Assembly: GCA_913062675.1 (NCBI GenBank)
Contig: CAJXWR010000002.1
Location: 1 to 64,000, forward strand
Length of the DNA: 64,000 nucleotides
Direction: 5' to 3'
From: an uncultured Trueperaceae bacterium
Lineage (GTDB): Bacteria; Deinococcota; Deinococci; Deinococcales; Trueperaceae
This document shows positions 15,745-24,360 of the stretch, piece after piece (positions within the stretch are counted from its first letter, which is position 1; each line of letters begins with the position of its first letter). Under the pieces are notes generated by a model. It saw only the letters and a program-made list of their open reading frames with translations, did not search any database and was not told where the DNA came from. Both the position numbers and the translations under genes were made by a program.

Positions 15745-18700
15745 GTGTTCACGTCCCCGTCCTCATCTTTCTCGACGCCCCTGCCGCGTGCGCGTGCTCT
15801 CGTGCACGTCATACGCTTCGTCGCCGTCCTCGTTCTCGCCCTTCACGTCACATCGGCATGGGCGAATGGATGCAGTCTCGACAATGACGGAACCTGGTAT
15901 TTCGTGGCCTCCGCAACCGACCTGCAAAAGATTGATGGCGTTGATTGCTCGTTGGACTACAACTACGAGCAAACCGCCGACATCGACCTTTCCGGTACGG
16001 ACTGGCAGCCCATGGGGAGCTTGGCGTCACCTTTCACTGGTGTGTACGACGGGGGCGGCTACAAAATCTCGAACCTGACGAAAGTCGATCCCGTCGACGT
16101 CTCGGGAAACGACGTACAACTCGACGGCTTTGGGCTGTTCGGTGCCCTCGACGGTGCGACGGTGCGCAGTCTCGATCTTCGTGACGTGCTGATCAGCGAC
16201 ACCGATACGCAGGGCCGACGCGTGGGTGGCGTGGCGGGCGCCGTCACCGGCACGGACGTCACAATCGACAACGTGTCGTTCGAAGGCACCATCTCTCTCG
16301 CGGACACAAGCTCCACGGACGTCGGGGGCATCATCGGATTCGCGGGAGCACCGATGGAGATCTCGAACGTCGTCGTCAGCGCCAGCACGCTGTACGCAGG
16401 GGACGATTACGTCGGCGGCATCGTGGGCCGCGCGACGGCACCCGTAACGTTCGGCACCGTCACGGTGCAGGGTATCGACGTCATGGCTGGCGTGGATTAC
16501 GCAGGCGGACTCGCGGGTGAGGCGGAGGCGGACGTGACCGCCACGAATGTGAGTGTGCAAGGCCGCATTGAGGCGGGTGAGGACACGGCCGGGGGCCTCG
16601 TGGGAGGGATGGGGGATGACGATGATCTCGTCCCCGACCGACCCCTCTTCGTTGAAAACGTGACGGTGGACGTCGTCGTCGTCGCTGATTGGGTCGAGGC
16701 TGGTGGATTGTTCGGCGAGGCGGACGCGGACAGCGCGACGATTCGCAACGTACGCCTGACCGGTCGCGTGCAGGCAAACGATCAGGTCGGAGGCATTATT
16801 GGTGACGTTGCGGTCGCCTCCGGAAAAACGATTGACGTTGAAGGCATCACGTTCGACGGTTGGACGGCGATCGCAACGGAGTACGATGAAGACTGGACAG
16901 CACAACTTGGTGGGTTGATCGGTCGCGTGGATGAGGGAACCTTCATCGCCATCGACGATGTCACGACCGTCTCCACGCTCACCGTGTCCTCCACGACGGG
17001 CAATGACGGGAACGTGGCTGGCCTGATTGGCAGAATCCCCGAGCGGGACTCGAACGCCACGGAACGCGTGGAAATCACCAACGTCAGCATGACCGTCCAG
17101 ATCGACGGGGATGAAGAGGTCGGCGGACTCCTGGGTCTCGTCAGCGAAAAAGAGGCCGAGATTCATGTCAGCAATGTCACCCTTCGCGGATCGATCACCG
17201 GGCATGCAGGCAACAACGACAGTACCGAGGTGGGAGGCCTCATCGGAGACAGCAATTCCCTCGTCGTGGTTCGTGACGTGGTCATCCTCGCGGACCTCGC
17301 GTCGCTCACGAACGACCGCCTGGGTGGCCTGTTCGGGTCGGTCGACATGGCAGACATCGCCAGGGTGCGCATCGAAGGAAACATCACGGGCGGCGAAGAC
17401 GACGTGGGTGGGGTCATTGGCGTAGCGGGTGAACAGGACGAAGCGACCGACGTCGTCACGATGACCGACGTCGTCGTCACCGGAAACGTGAAGGCTCGAC
17501 GCGACGTCGGCGGGTTGATCGGCCAAAGCGACGTCCCCATCTTCTTGCATCGCGTGCAGTTCAACGCGAGCCTCGACGGAACCGGTGGCGATGGCTTTGG
17601 GAACGACCTGGGGGGCCTCATCGGCCTCTTGACTGGGCCTCGCCTCGACGTTCGCGAGGCCAGCGTCGAGGGTAGCCTTCTGGGCCGAGACGTCGTGGGT
17701 GGCGTCATCGGCCACGTCAATGTGGACTCCGAGGTCACGCTGCGGGACGTGGCCGTTCACGCCACCGTGACGCTTGACATCACGGGGGGCAGCACGGGAA
17801 GCGAACCCGTGGCGGGCGTGATTGGCGCGTTGGATGAGGACAACAACAACCTTACGATCGACGTCGACATGCAGCGCGTGCTCGTGACGAATTCGCTCAC
17901 GGGCAACGCCACCCTTGCGGGCGGTGTCAGCTTCATGCGGGACGACACGGCCGTTTCGTTCACTGACGTGTACTGGAATGCCACCGCGACCCCTGACGTT
18001 GGCGCCGTCACGGACCGGAATGGTGGCACGGTGAATGGGACGGCTGAAGGACGCCCGGCCGGCGCACTCCGCGCTTGGGACACGTACGCTTCCGGTACCT
18101 GGTCCTTAGGCAATGGTCGCCCGGCCGTGCAGGGTCCCAACGACCCCACCTGGACCCTGTGCACGGGGGCGTTCCCCGTGTTGACCTGGCTGGCTCCGGA
18201 CCCGTGCATCCCGTCTTCCGAGGTAGCTGCGTCATTGGAGGTCGGTGGCTTCGCCGTACCGCAACTCCGCAACATTCCCTTCGACGTGACGGTCAGCGTG
18301 GTCGATGCAGCGGGCGAACCGGCGTACGTGCAGGAAGCCTCCACGCTCGTCGTGTCCGCAACGGGAGGTGCCGTGCCGGGTGAGCTTCGCATGTGGGTGG
18401 CGGGTGAAGCCGTCGCGCCGCGGGTCACGCTTCAACCGGGTGCCTCGATCGTGACCCTCGAAGACGTGTTCTACACGGGGGTAAGTGGCCTGGAGGGTCG
18501 AGACGTGACGCTCACCGTGACGGGTCTCAGTGGCAGTATCGAGGGGCTGGTCGTTTCGACGAGTGACCTGTCGGTGCGGGACATTGCCATGGACGTGATG
18601 GCGGAACCCGCGTCGGTTCTCGTGAACGGTGTCGATACGACGACGGTGACCGTCACACTGTCGACGGCCACGGGGGAACCGGTTCAAGGGGAGACGATCA

Positions 18701-19446
18701 CGCTGAGCACGACCTTGGGTCGTTTCGTGCGCGGCAGCGCGCCATACGGCCGTCAGGTCGAAGGTTTGACCGACGCGAATGGCGTGGTGCGTTGGGTGCT
18801 GGATCCGGATGGTCAGGTGGGCGTCGCGACCATCACCGCGCGGTGCCCCGGTGCCTGCCCCGTCAGGATCGACGTGCCGTTCGTCGGTGAGGTGGAGGAC
18901 CTCCGCGTCATTCCTGGTGACGAGGAGGCATGGTTGTACTTCGCGCCCCTCGGTGAGGGCGTGTCGAACGTTCAGTACCGGCTCGATGGCGGCGATTGGA
19001 TGGCGGCCGATCCGCCCGTCACGCGCGGACCGGTTCGCATCGACGCGCTCGTCAACGGTCGTACGTACGAGGTGGAGGTGCAGGGCATCAGCGGTGAAGG
19101 TGACCTGCCGGTGACCGACCCGGTGGCGTTCACGCCGGGCACGGTACGTGGGCCGTTGCTCGACCTCGCCATTCCGGAGGACGTCGGTGCGCTCAGCGTC
19201 GTCACGGTGGATGGGGAGCGTCGCGTGGAGCTCCCCGTGGAGATCCTCAACGACGAAGCCTTCGCACTGCAGGACGTGTGGTTCACCGCGCCCAACGTCG
19301 AGGGGTGGACGGTGGTTGGTTTCACGACCGACGTGGGCACCCTCGAGCGGGAGGCGGCCGCCTGGCACTTGCGGTTGGTTGGCGCACCGCTCGAACCCGG
19401 TGCGAAGGTAACCCTGACGTTGACGCTCAAGCAGGAGGTGGAATGA
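15745..19446 (+). CDS. Giant secreted GLUG-repeat protein with Ig-like, FN3-like and shared C-terminal domains
   Basis: 1233-residue exported protein. Residues 1-40 are a signal peptide ending in TSAWA. Residues ~85-740 are a β-solenoid-like array of GLUG-type repeats (pattern GGLIG/GGVIG followed by β-strands, roughly every 40-50 residues). After a cysteine-bearing linker (~740-825) come Big_1/invasin-like Ig modules (~830-1048), a fibronectin-like module (~1049-1131, with PGDEEAWLYFAP) and a ~100-residue C-terminal domain (ND-x4-ALQDVWF) shared with the proteins at 30825-32963 and 45134-48022. GTG 15745 has GGAGG at a short 4-nt spacing; earlier frame is excluded because the signal peptide begins here. 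A surface or adhesin-like role is inferred. It is translationally coupled to a lipoprotein gene. Confidence 0.85.
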   Translation: MFTSPSSSFSTPLPRARALVHVIRFVAVLVLALHVTSAWANGCSLDNDGTWYFVASATDLQKIDGVDCSLDYNYEQTADIDLSGTDWQPMGSLASPFTGVYDGGGYKISNLTKVDPVDVSGNDVQLDGFGLFGALDGATVRSLDLRDVLISDTDTQGRRVGGVAGAVTGTDVTIDNVSFEGTISLADTSSTDVGGIIGFAGAPMEISNVVVSASTLYAGDDYVGGIVGRATAPVTFGTVTVQGIDVMAGVDYAGGLAGEAEADVTATNVSVQGRIEAGEDTAGGLVGGMGDDDDLVPDRPLFVENVTVDVVVVADWVEAGGLFGEADADSATIRNVRLTGRVQANDQVGGIIGDVAVASGKTIDVEGITFDGWTAIATEYDEDWTAQLGGLIGRVDEGTFIAIDDVTTVSTLTVSSTTGNDGNVAGLIGRIPERDSNATERVEITNVSMTVQIDGDEEVGGLLGLVSEKEAEIHVSNVTLRGSITGHAGNNDSTEVGGLIGDSNSLVVVRDVVILADLASLTNDRLGGLFGSVDMADIARVRIEGNITGGEDDVGGVIGVAGEQDEATDVVTMTDVVVTGNVKARRDVGGLIGQSDVPIFLHRVQFNASLDGTGGDGFGNDLGGLIGLLTGPRLDVREASVEGSLLGRDVVGGVIGHVNVDSEVTLRDVAVHATVTLDITGGSTGSEPVAGVIGALDEDNNNLTIDVDMQRVLVTNSLTGNATLAGGVSFMRDDTAVSFTDVYWNATATPDVGAVTDRNGGTVNGTAEGRPAGALRAWDTYASGTWSLGNGRPAVQGPNDPTWTLCTGAFPVLTWLAPDPCIPSSEVAASLEVGGFAVPQLRNIPFDVTVSVVDAAGEPAYVQEASTLVVSATGGAVPGELRMWVAGEAVAPRVTLQPGASIVTLEDVFYTGVSGLEGRDVTLTVTGLSGSIEGLVVSTSDLSVRDIAMDVMAEPASVLVNGVDTTTVTVTLSTATGEPVQGETITLSTTLGRFVRGSAPYGRQVEGLTDANGVVRWVLDPDGQVGVATITARCPGACPVRIDVPFVGEVEDLRVIPGDEEAWLYFAPLGEGVSNVQYRLDGGDWMAADPPVTRGPVRIDALVNGRTYEVEVQGISGEGDLPVTDPVAFTPGTVRGPLLDLAIPEDVGALSVVTVDGERRVELPVEILNDEAFALQDVWFTAPNVEGWTVVGFTTDVGTLEREAAAWHLRLVGAPLEPGAKVTLTLTLKQEVE
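16030..17960 (+). repeat. Tandem GLUG-type repeats within the coding region
   Basis: More than a dozen diverged repeats at protein level, each with VGG-[LVI]-[IFL]-G and a following hydrophobic strand. DNA identity between units is low, so they are old repeats and not a recent expansion. Confidence 0.75.
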
Positions 19447-19658
19447 TGACCCTGACGGTTCAACGCACGCTCGTGCGTGTTCTCGCCCTGATCGCCCTCA
19501 CGCTGCTCCTAGCCGGCTGCGGCCTCTTGGGCCGCTCCTCGGGACCGTCGATCGCGTCAAGCGACCTGACGCTCTGTGCAGCGACGGTGCCGGAGCCCGA
19601 GGCGAGTGAATCGACGTGCGAAACGCTGACGTTCCGATACGTCGAGACGGCCGAGTAA
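19443..19658 (+). CDS. Small lipoprotein of the C-x13-C family, copy 1
   Basis: 71-residue lipoprotein. The hydrophobic signal ends in the lipobox LLAGCG, so the mature protein is an acylated peptide of about 45 residues. It contains LTLC, 13 residues, then C, followed by a short β-like tail ending in acidic residues. ATG 19443 (ATGA overlap) or ATG 19446 (TGATG overlap) starts within the end of the giant GLUG gene, whose own codons provide AGGAGG at 19434-19439, so translation is coupled. Homologous partners sit at 30598-30825 and 44922-45134. The two cysteines may form a disulfide (inference). Confidence 0.85.
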   Translation: MMTLTVQRTLVRVLALIALTLLLAGCGLLGRSSGPSIASSDLTLCAATVPEPEASESTCETLTFRYVETAE

Positions 19659-19694
19659 ACTACGGGCACGTCGTTTCGAGAAGGAGGCAACTTC

Positions 19695-19805
19695 ATGAAA
19701 CCGTGCATCATGTGCAACCACCCCTGTCCGAACACGCCGTGCGGCGTGAAGGCCCCCTGCAAGCACTGCGGTTGGCCCTACCCCCACGGGAGTTGCGCCG
19801 ACTAG
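19695..19805 (+). CDS. 36-residue cysteine-rich small protein
   Basis: Very short open frame with a strong SD (AAGGAGG at 19681-19687, 7 nt before ATG). Seven of 36 residues are cysteine (positions 4, 7, 11, 16, 22, 25, 34), including two CxxC pairs (CIMC and CKHC), plus His9, His24 and His31. This looks like a miniature zinc- or metal-binding knuckle protein with no signal peptide. It lies 36 nt after the lipoprotein gene and is followed by an intrinsic terminator, so it is the last gene of this operon. The family was not recognised. Confidence 0.7.
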   Translation: MKPCIMCNHPCPNTPCGVKAPCKHCGWPYPHGSCAD

Positions 19806-19831
19806 ACCACGTCCCCCATCCGTTCAACCTT

Positions 19832-19862
19832 GGGACCGTCTCCGGACGGTCCCTCTCCTTTG
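19832..19862 (+). terminator. Intrinsic terminator after the GLUG/lipoprotein/Cys-rich operon
   Basis: A 9-bp perfect stem (19832-19840 with 19845-19853) with loop TCCG is followed by the pyrimidine-rich TCTCCTTT. Confidence 0.75.
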
Positions 19863-19869
19863 GTGGGGG

Positions 19870-20640
19870 CTACCGGTTTCGCTGCGCGAACGCCACGCGC
19901 GCCGCCAGGCTCGCCAGACCCGTCCACGCCAAGCTCGAGAAGGCGCCCCAAACGAGGGTGGGTCCCGGCAGCAGGTCCGCCAGCAACACCGCGATGGGTC
20001 CCACGAGGACGGGAACGTCCAGCAACTCAAGCAGCCCGACCCGCACCGCCTCCGCCGGGTGCAGCAGTAACGCCGTGCTCAACAACCCGAACAGCGGACG
20101 GTCCGCAAGCACGCCCGCCAACCCCACGATGGCCGGTCCGTACGCCAGGGTTCCCACCGCCCACACGGCAAGCCCCAAGGCAAGCGCACGCGACGCATCG
20201 AGCGTAAGCGCGGACAGCAGCGCGGTCATCGCCGTCCACAAGGCAACCAGGAGCGCCAACGACGCGAGAAGCAACGCCACCTCCAACGCCGGCAAGGCGA
20301 GCGGCAACGCAGCCAGGGCGGCGCCCACTGCCAAGGGCAGGAAGGCGCCCACCGCCACGCCCACCCCCGCGCGCAGGTAGGCGGCCCCGGGAGAACGTTC
20401 CAGCGCCGCCCAGAACGCCCACGTGTCACGACGCGTCAACAGCGGAGCGGCAAGCACCAGCACGAGTGGAGGGACGTACAACTGCAGTGCGGCCACGAGG
20501 CTTACGAGCCCCACTGCCCCCTCCTGACCCCGGAAGGCGAGACCGAGCAGTACGAGCGCCGCCCCCGCAGGCCACACCCACGGGTTGCGCACCACCTCAC
20601 GCAGGTGCAACGTGCCGAGGCCAGGCAGGGAACGCCTCAC
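19870..20640 (-). CDS. nosY: NosY-like ABC transporter permease
   Basis: 256-residue, very Leu/Ala-rich membrane protein with about six helices. It belongs to the ABC-2 type permease family that works with NosF during maturation of the copper centre of nitrous oxide reductase. The GTG at 20640 overlaps the stop of the preceding NosL-like gene (GTGA). Assignment rests on membrane topology, the ALTLDASRALAL/LLPGPTLVWGAFSS segments and operon context with nosD, nosF and nosL. It has a degraded C-terminal relative at 15282-15440. Confidence 0.75.
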   Translation of the reverse strand: MRRSLPGLGTLHLREVVRNPWVWPAGAALVLLGLAFRGQEGAVGLVSLVAALQLYVPPLVLVLAAPLLTRRDTWAFWAALERSPGAAYLRAGVGVAVGAFLPLAVGAALAALPLALPALEVALLLASLALLVALWTAMTALLSALTLDASRALALGLAVWAVGTLAYGPAIVGLAGVLADRPLFGLLSTALLLHPAEAVRVGLLELLDVPVLVGPIAVLLADLLPGPTLVWGAFSSLAWTGLASLAARVAFAQRNR

Positions 20641-21134
20641 CAGGGCGGCACCCAAGCACGCTCGTCCGCCAAGGCGCGCGCCTCCACCCATGACAGGGTC
20701 AACGGGTCGGTCAAGCGGTTCGCCTCCGCGAACGCCAAGGCCTCCTCCACGCTCGCAAACGCCGCAAGGCCGCCCCCCATCGGGGTGCGCAGGCGTGGGT
20801 GGTGCAGCAGCGTCGCTTCCTCCTCCGCCGCAAGCCACGCCACGTCCTCACGACCCGACGCGGCACGGTCGGCGAGCCAACGCTCCACGAGGACGGGAGG
20901 AGGTGGACCGTAGCCCGCCTCATGATCGAGCAGGCACTCGATCGCGTCATACGTCAGGACGCGGCCGCCCTCCGTCACCGCTTGCGCCGCGAATCTGCCG
21001 TCGATCACCGGCATGTTGCAGAACGGGCAGACGTCCACGCCGCTCCGCAAGTCCCGCGGTTCCGCCCACGCCGCCGGCAGCGCGACGCCTGCCAGGAGCG
21101 TCACGCCGCGAACAAGGAAACGGCGACGATCCAC
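20637..21134 (-). CDS. nosL: NosL-like copper chaperone, second copy
   Basis: 165-residue exported protein. The N-terminus VDRRRFLVRG followed by a hydrophobic stretch is a signal peptide with Tat-like character. The metal site CPFCNMPV (CxxCxM) matches the Cu(I)-binding motif of NosL, and the TYDAIECLLDHE segment corresponds to the second conserved region. It starts at GTG 21134, 2 nt after the stop of the first nosL; an upstream extension to 21338 lies inside that gene and was rejected. Two NosL paralogues in tandem may divide delivery between copper centres (inference). Confidence 0.78.
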   Translation of the reverse strand: MDRRRFLVRGVTLLAGVALPAAWAEPRDLRSGVDVCPFCNMPVIDGRFAAQAVTEGGRVLTYDAIECLLDHEAGYGPPPPVLVERWLADRAASGREDVAWLAAEEEATLLHHPRLRTPMGGGLAAFASVEEALAFAEANRLTDPLTLSWVEARALADERAWVPPW

Positions 21135-21136
21135 GA

Positions 21137-21838
21137 TCAATCCACCAGGCCGGACGCCCGTGCAAGCAACGGAATCAGGTTCATCTCCGGGACGGGGGCA
21201 AGGTCGTACAGCATCGACGCGTCCATCAAGTAGTGACGACCCGGAGCCTCCAGGCGTCCCATCGCCGCCATGGCAGCCGCCTCGTTCGGGTACGCCGCCA
21301 GCTTCGCCATCATGCTCACCTGCAAACCCTCCGCCCACAGGAACGTCGCATCCCGCGCGGCAAGCAAGCCATGATCCGGTGTGTTCGCTGCACCCTCATC
21401 CGCCACATACAACGTCGCGCCATGACCATCCCGCACGTTGATCGCGTACGCGTGGTTCGCCATGCACGCGAGCGACTCGAAGTGCAGCGTCTCGCCGCCC
21501 TCGAGCCGAATCTGGCCATACGTCCGCTCCCGGAAGCCGGCAGGAAGGTTGCCGCCCTCGGGCGTCGCGATCGTCATGCCGCAAAACGCGCAGGTGGCCT
21601 CCCCCCAAGGAATCGAATCGGCCGGGAGGAGGTCGGGACCGATGGCGCTCGACGCCATCATCCCGCCGTGCATCTCCCCGTGCATCGCGTCATGATCGTG
21701 CGACGCATCGTGGTCGTGATCGTGATTCATCTGCGCCATGGCGTGCGCAACGAACGGCGCGCTCACGCCCATCACGGCGAGCTTCGAAAGGAACGAGCGG
21801 CGGGTCAGGTCGTGTGCGTGATCATGCGAATCGGACAT
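21137..21838 (-). CDS. nosL: NosL-like copper chaperone with His-rich region
   Basis: 233-residue protein. The Tat signal LTRRSFLSKLAVMG occupies residues ~11-24. After it comes a His/Met/Asp-rich stretch (residues ~36-62, about a dozen His) that could bind copper. The NosL core follows: CAFCGMTI (CxxCxM), YGQIRLEGGETLHFESLACM and a C-terminal MDASMLYDLAPVPEMN. NosL is a Cu(I) chaperone for NosZ assembly. ATG 21838 has GGAGG 8 nt upstream. The N-terminal acidic/His tail before the twin arginines is also metal-ligand rich. Confidence 0.82.
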   Translation of the reverse strand: MSDSHDHAHDLTRRSFLSKLAVMGVSAPFVAHAMAQMNHDHDHDASHDHDAMHGEMHGGMMASSAIGPDLLPADSIPWGEATCAFCGMTIATPEGGNLPAGFRERTYGQIRLEGGETLHFESLACMANHAYAINVRDGHGATLYVADEGAANTPDHGLLAARDATFLWAEGLQVSMMAKLAAYPNEAAAMAAMGRLEAPGRHYLMDASMLYDLAPVPEMNLIPLLARASGLVD

Positions 21839-21900
21839 GTCGAAACCTCCAAAAGGTCGAGAAGGAAAAAGGGAACGGTGCGGAAAGGGGCGCGTGACCT

Positions 21901-22197
21901 TCACGCGCGTCCCGCCATCGGCGGACCCCGCACCCGAACACCCGCGTCGACACGTTGCCTGACGACCGGCAGGTCGGGCGCTGCAAGGTCGAGCGGTTCG
22001 ACCGGAGGCAGGAACACCGCAAAACACGGCGTCGAAGCCATCACCTGCGCTGCCCCCACCTGCACGACACGCGCATGCAATGGCGCGTCGCACGCCTGCG
22101 AGGATGCATCGAGCACCACGGCACCCTCGGCCGGCAGCAAGGCCATGGCCGCCACCAGGTGGATGAACAGGAACGCCAGTCCACGCATGCGCGTCAC
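21901..22197 (-). CDS. Small exported protein in the nos operon, unknown function
   Basis: 98-residue protein. A hydrophobic segment (residues ~5-23, ending in PAEGA) is a signal peptide or anchor. The remaining ~70 residues contain two cysteines (about residues 36 and 58) and a Pro/Arg-rich tail. GTG 22197 overlaps the nosF stop (GTGA), so it is co-translated with nosF; an internal ATG at 22188 would remove three residues. No family was recognised. Its position suggests a periplasmic helper for copper-enzyme maturation. Confidence 0.6.
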   Translation of the reverse strand: MTRMRGLAFLFIHLVAAMALLPAEGAVVLDASSQACDAPLHARVVQVGAAQVMASTPCFAVFLPPVEPLDLAAPDLPVVRQRVDAGVRVRGPPMAGRA

Positions 22198-22958
22198 GCC
22201 TCCACCCCGGCTTCCCCCTCGAGCACCGAGCGAAGCAACGGTCCCGCCACCCGCCGCACCCGCCGACCCTCCTCGAGGCTGAGCGTCTCTCCCGAATCCG
22301 CATCAATCAGCTGAAATAGCGCGCGGACCGGTTGCTGGGACACCACGCGACCCTCCTGCATCAACACGGCCTCCCGTGCAAACGCGTCCACCTCCTCCGG
22401 CCGGTGCGCACTCGTCACGACCGTCCCGCCACCCGCCACGTGCGCCTCCACCCACGCCGCAAGCCGCGCAAGCCCCTCCGCATCGAGCGCCGAGGCGGGT
22501 TCGTCGAGCAACCACACGCTCGGCGCTCCCAGCAAACCCGCCGCCAACGCCACCCGCTGCTGCATCCCCCCCGAGAGGTGCGACACGCGGTCCCCAAGCA
22601 TCGACGCGAGCCCCATGCGTTCCACCCCCGCCTCCACGCTGTCACGCGCCAACCCCCGCGCACGCGCAGCTGCAGCCAAGACCTCGAACACCGTCACGTG
22701 CGCCGGAAGGTCGATGCGCTGCGGAACGTACGCACGCACGCTCGCCACCTCACGCCCCCGCGGCGACACCCCCGCAACGCGCGCGTGCCCGACGCGCGGC
22801 CGCAAGCGACCCGCCAGGACGTGCAGCAAACTCGACTTCCCCGCTCCATTCGCGCCGATCAACGCTGTGGCCGACCCGGCCGGCAACGTCAACGAAACGT
22901 CCGAGAGCCGACCCGGCACCGACGCGCCCAGCACCTCAATGGCGGCCATCGGCTTCAC
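22194..22958 (-). CDS. nosF: NosF-like ABC transporter ATP-binding protein
   Basis: 254-residue ATPase. Walker A is GANGAGKSS (about residues 35-43), the signature is HLSGGMQQRVALA, Walker B is VWLLDEPASALD, and the H-loop is SAHRPEEV. In the Nos system NosF energises NosY and NosD to supply sulfur or another component to the Cu site. The GTG at 22958 overlaps the nosD stop (GTGA); ATG 22949 is an alternative start. Confidence 0.83.
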   Translation of the reverse strand: MKPMAAIEVLGASVPGRLSDVSLTLPAGSATALIGANGAGKSSLLHVLAGRLRPRVGHARVAGVSPRGREVASVRAYVPQRIDLPAHVTVFEVLAAAARARGLARDSVEAGVERMGLASMLGDRVSHLSGGMQQRVALAAGLLGAPSVWLLDEPASALDAEGLARLAAWVEAHVAGGGTVVTSAHRPEEVDAFAREAVLMQEGRVVSQQPVRALFQLIDADSGETLSLEEGRRVRRVAGPLLRSVLEGEAGVEA

Positions 22959-24307
22959 GCCGTCCCCCTCGGCACGCCCGCCCGAACGGTCGGCACGACG
23001 AGCCCAACCACGAGGACCACGACCCCGAGGATCAACACCAAGCCCGATCCGGATACCCGCCAGGCACCCGCCCCCGAAAGGATGACGGGTGCTGGGTCAT
23101 GCAACGTCGCGAGACGCAACGCAGGGACGCTCGCCTCCGCCGCCTCCCACAACCGCACCCCCGGACTCAACGCGAACAACGACACGTCCGGCTGCCGCGT
23201 CTGCAATACGGCGAACGTCGACGTGGGAAGGACCGACACGTCCGACACGCCATTCCCATCCCTGTCGAGCCGAGACGCACGATCGAACGCGTTGCCCCGC
23301 ATCGTGACGGCCGCATCTGGATCATCCACCGCCACGTCCGCCACGTTCCCCGTGAAGCGGTTCCCCGTCATCGTCACCACGCTCGCCACCTCCCCCGGCG
23401 TGCGTTGCACCACCAAGCCCGTCCCCGACCGAGACACGTCGTTCCCCTCGAGGTTCACCCCCCGCGACGAGACGACCAACGCCCCCACCGTGTTTCCTGC
23501 AAGCGTGTTCGTCCGAGCCGACACGTTCTCCATCTCGTGCACCAACAAACCGTACGCCAAGGGACCCACGTGCCCCGAAAAGGTGTTCCCCTCCAGCCGA
23601 GCGTCCCTGCCGTACATCACCGCCGACCCGACGCCACCGCCCGCCACGAGCGAATCCGACACGTCCAGACCCGCACCGAACATCACGTGCAGCCCGTACC
23701 GCGCGGCACCCCGCACGGTGGCCGCGCGAATCGCCACGTCGTCACTCCGCTCCACGTACACCCCGTCGAGAAACCCATCGATCGTCACGTCCACGAGCTG
23801 CAAACCACTCGCCTCGTACGCCGTGATGCCCGGACCCTCCGGACCCCCACGAAACGCACTCGACGCAATCATCACGCGCTGCGAAGCCTCCATCCGTACG
23901 CCCGCAGGCGTACCCGACGTGGATATTCCCTCGAGGCGACAGTCGTCACACGTCAACAACCACACCGCCGCATCCGGCGCGTACAGGTCCGCCACGCTGC
24001 CTGCATCCTCGATCCGGAGGTCGCGCACCGTCACGTTCGGCGCGGTGAGCAGCAACGCGGAGCCCTCCCGTGGACCCCTCAAGACCGCCCCGTCTGCCTC
24101 CACCGTCACGCCCGGCACGTCGATCTCCCAAGGCCCCTCGTACATGCCCGGTTCGAGCGTCACGGTCATGCCCGGCGTGAGGCTCGGCCAGGCGTCCCCC
24201 GGTGCAAGCACGACATGCATTCCCGATTGCGCCACGACGCTGCCCGCGAGGAGGAGCAGGAGGCTCCCCGCAGCATGCAACCAGCGAGGGAAACGCGCAG
24301 CCATCAT
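22955..24307 (-). CDS. nosD: NosD-like periplasmic copper-maturation protein
   Basis: 450-residue protein. It has an N-terminal signal peptide (residues ~1-27), a long right-handed parallel β-helix of CASH/PbH1 repeats (for example VTVRDLRIEDAG, LVDVTIDGFLDGVYVERSDD, ARLEGNTFSGH), and a C-terminal membrane anchor VLILGVVVLVVGLVVP. The architecture matches NosD, the periplasmic component of the NosDFY complex. ATG 24307 has a TATCGT -10 box 7 nt upstream, so transcription may be leaderless and start at nosD. nosZ is not in this window. Confidence 0.82.
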   Translation of the reverse strand: MMAARFPRWLHAAGSLLLLLAGSVVAQSGMHVVLAPGDAWPSLTPGMTVTLEPGMYEGPWEIDVPGVTVEADGAVLRGPREGSALLLTAPNVTVRDLRIEDAGSVADLYAPDAAVWLLTCDDCRLEGISTSGTPAGVRMEASQRVMIASSAFRGGPEGPGITAYEASGLQLVDVTIDGFLDGVYVERSDDVAIRAATVRGAARYGLHVMFGAGLDVSDSLVAGGGVGSAVMYGRDARLEGNTFSGHVGPLAYGLLVHEMENVSARTNTLAGNTVGALVVSSRGVNLEGNDVSRSGTGLVVQRTPGEVASVVTMTGNRFTGNVADVAVDDPDAAVTMRGNAFDRASRLDRDGNGVSDVSVLPTSTFAVLQTRQPDVSLFALSPGVRLWEAAEASVPALRLATLHDPAPVILSGAGAWRVSGSGLVLILGVVVLVVGLVVPTVRAGVPRGTA

Positions 24308-24314
24308 TCCGGTG

Positions 24315-24320
24315 ACGATA
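24315..24320 (-). promoter_or_regulatory. -10 box of probable leaderless nos operon promoter
   Basis: TATCGT on the minus strand, 7 nt before ATG 24307, lies in the 53-bp gap after the ZIP transporter gene. Confidence 0.5.
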
Positions 24321-24360
24321 CCGCCCGACGTCCCGTCCAACCGTGGCGCGCGAGGCGCGT

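Noticed and set aside
16027..17760. 577-codon open frame antisense to the GLUG gene
   Set aside because: It is a shadow of the GC-rich repeat gene: low-complexity Asp/Ala/His composition, no motif, no SD.
16030..17960. CRISPR or DNA tandem repeat
   Set aside because: The periodicity is only at protein level (GLUG repeats); there are no identical DNA repeats or spacers.
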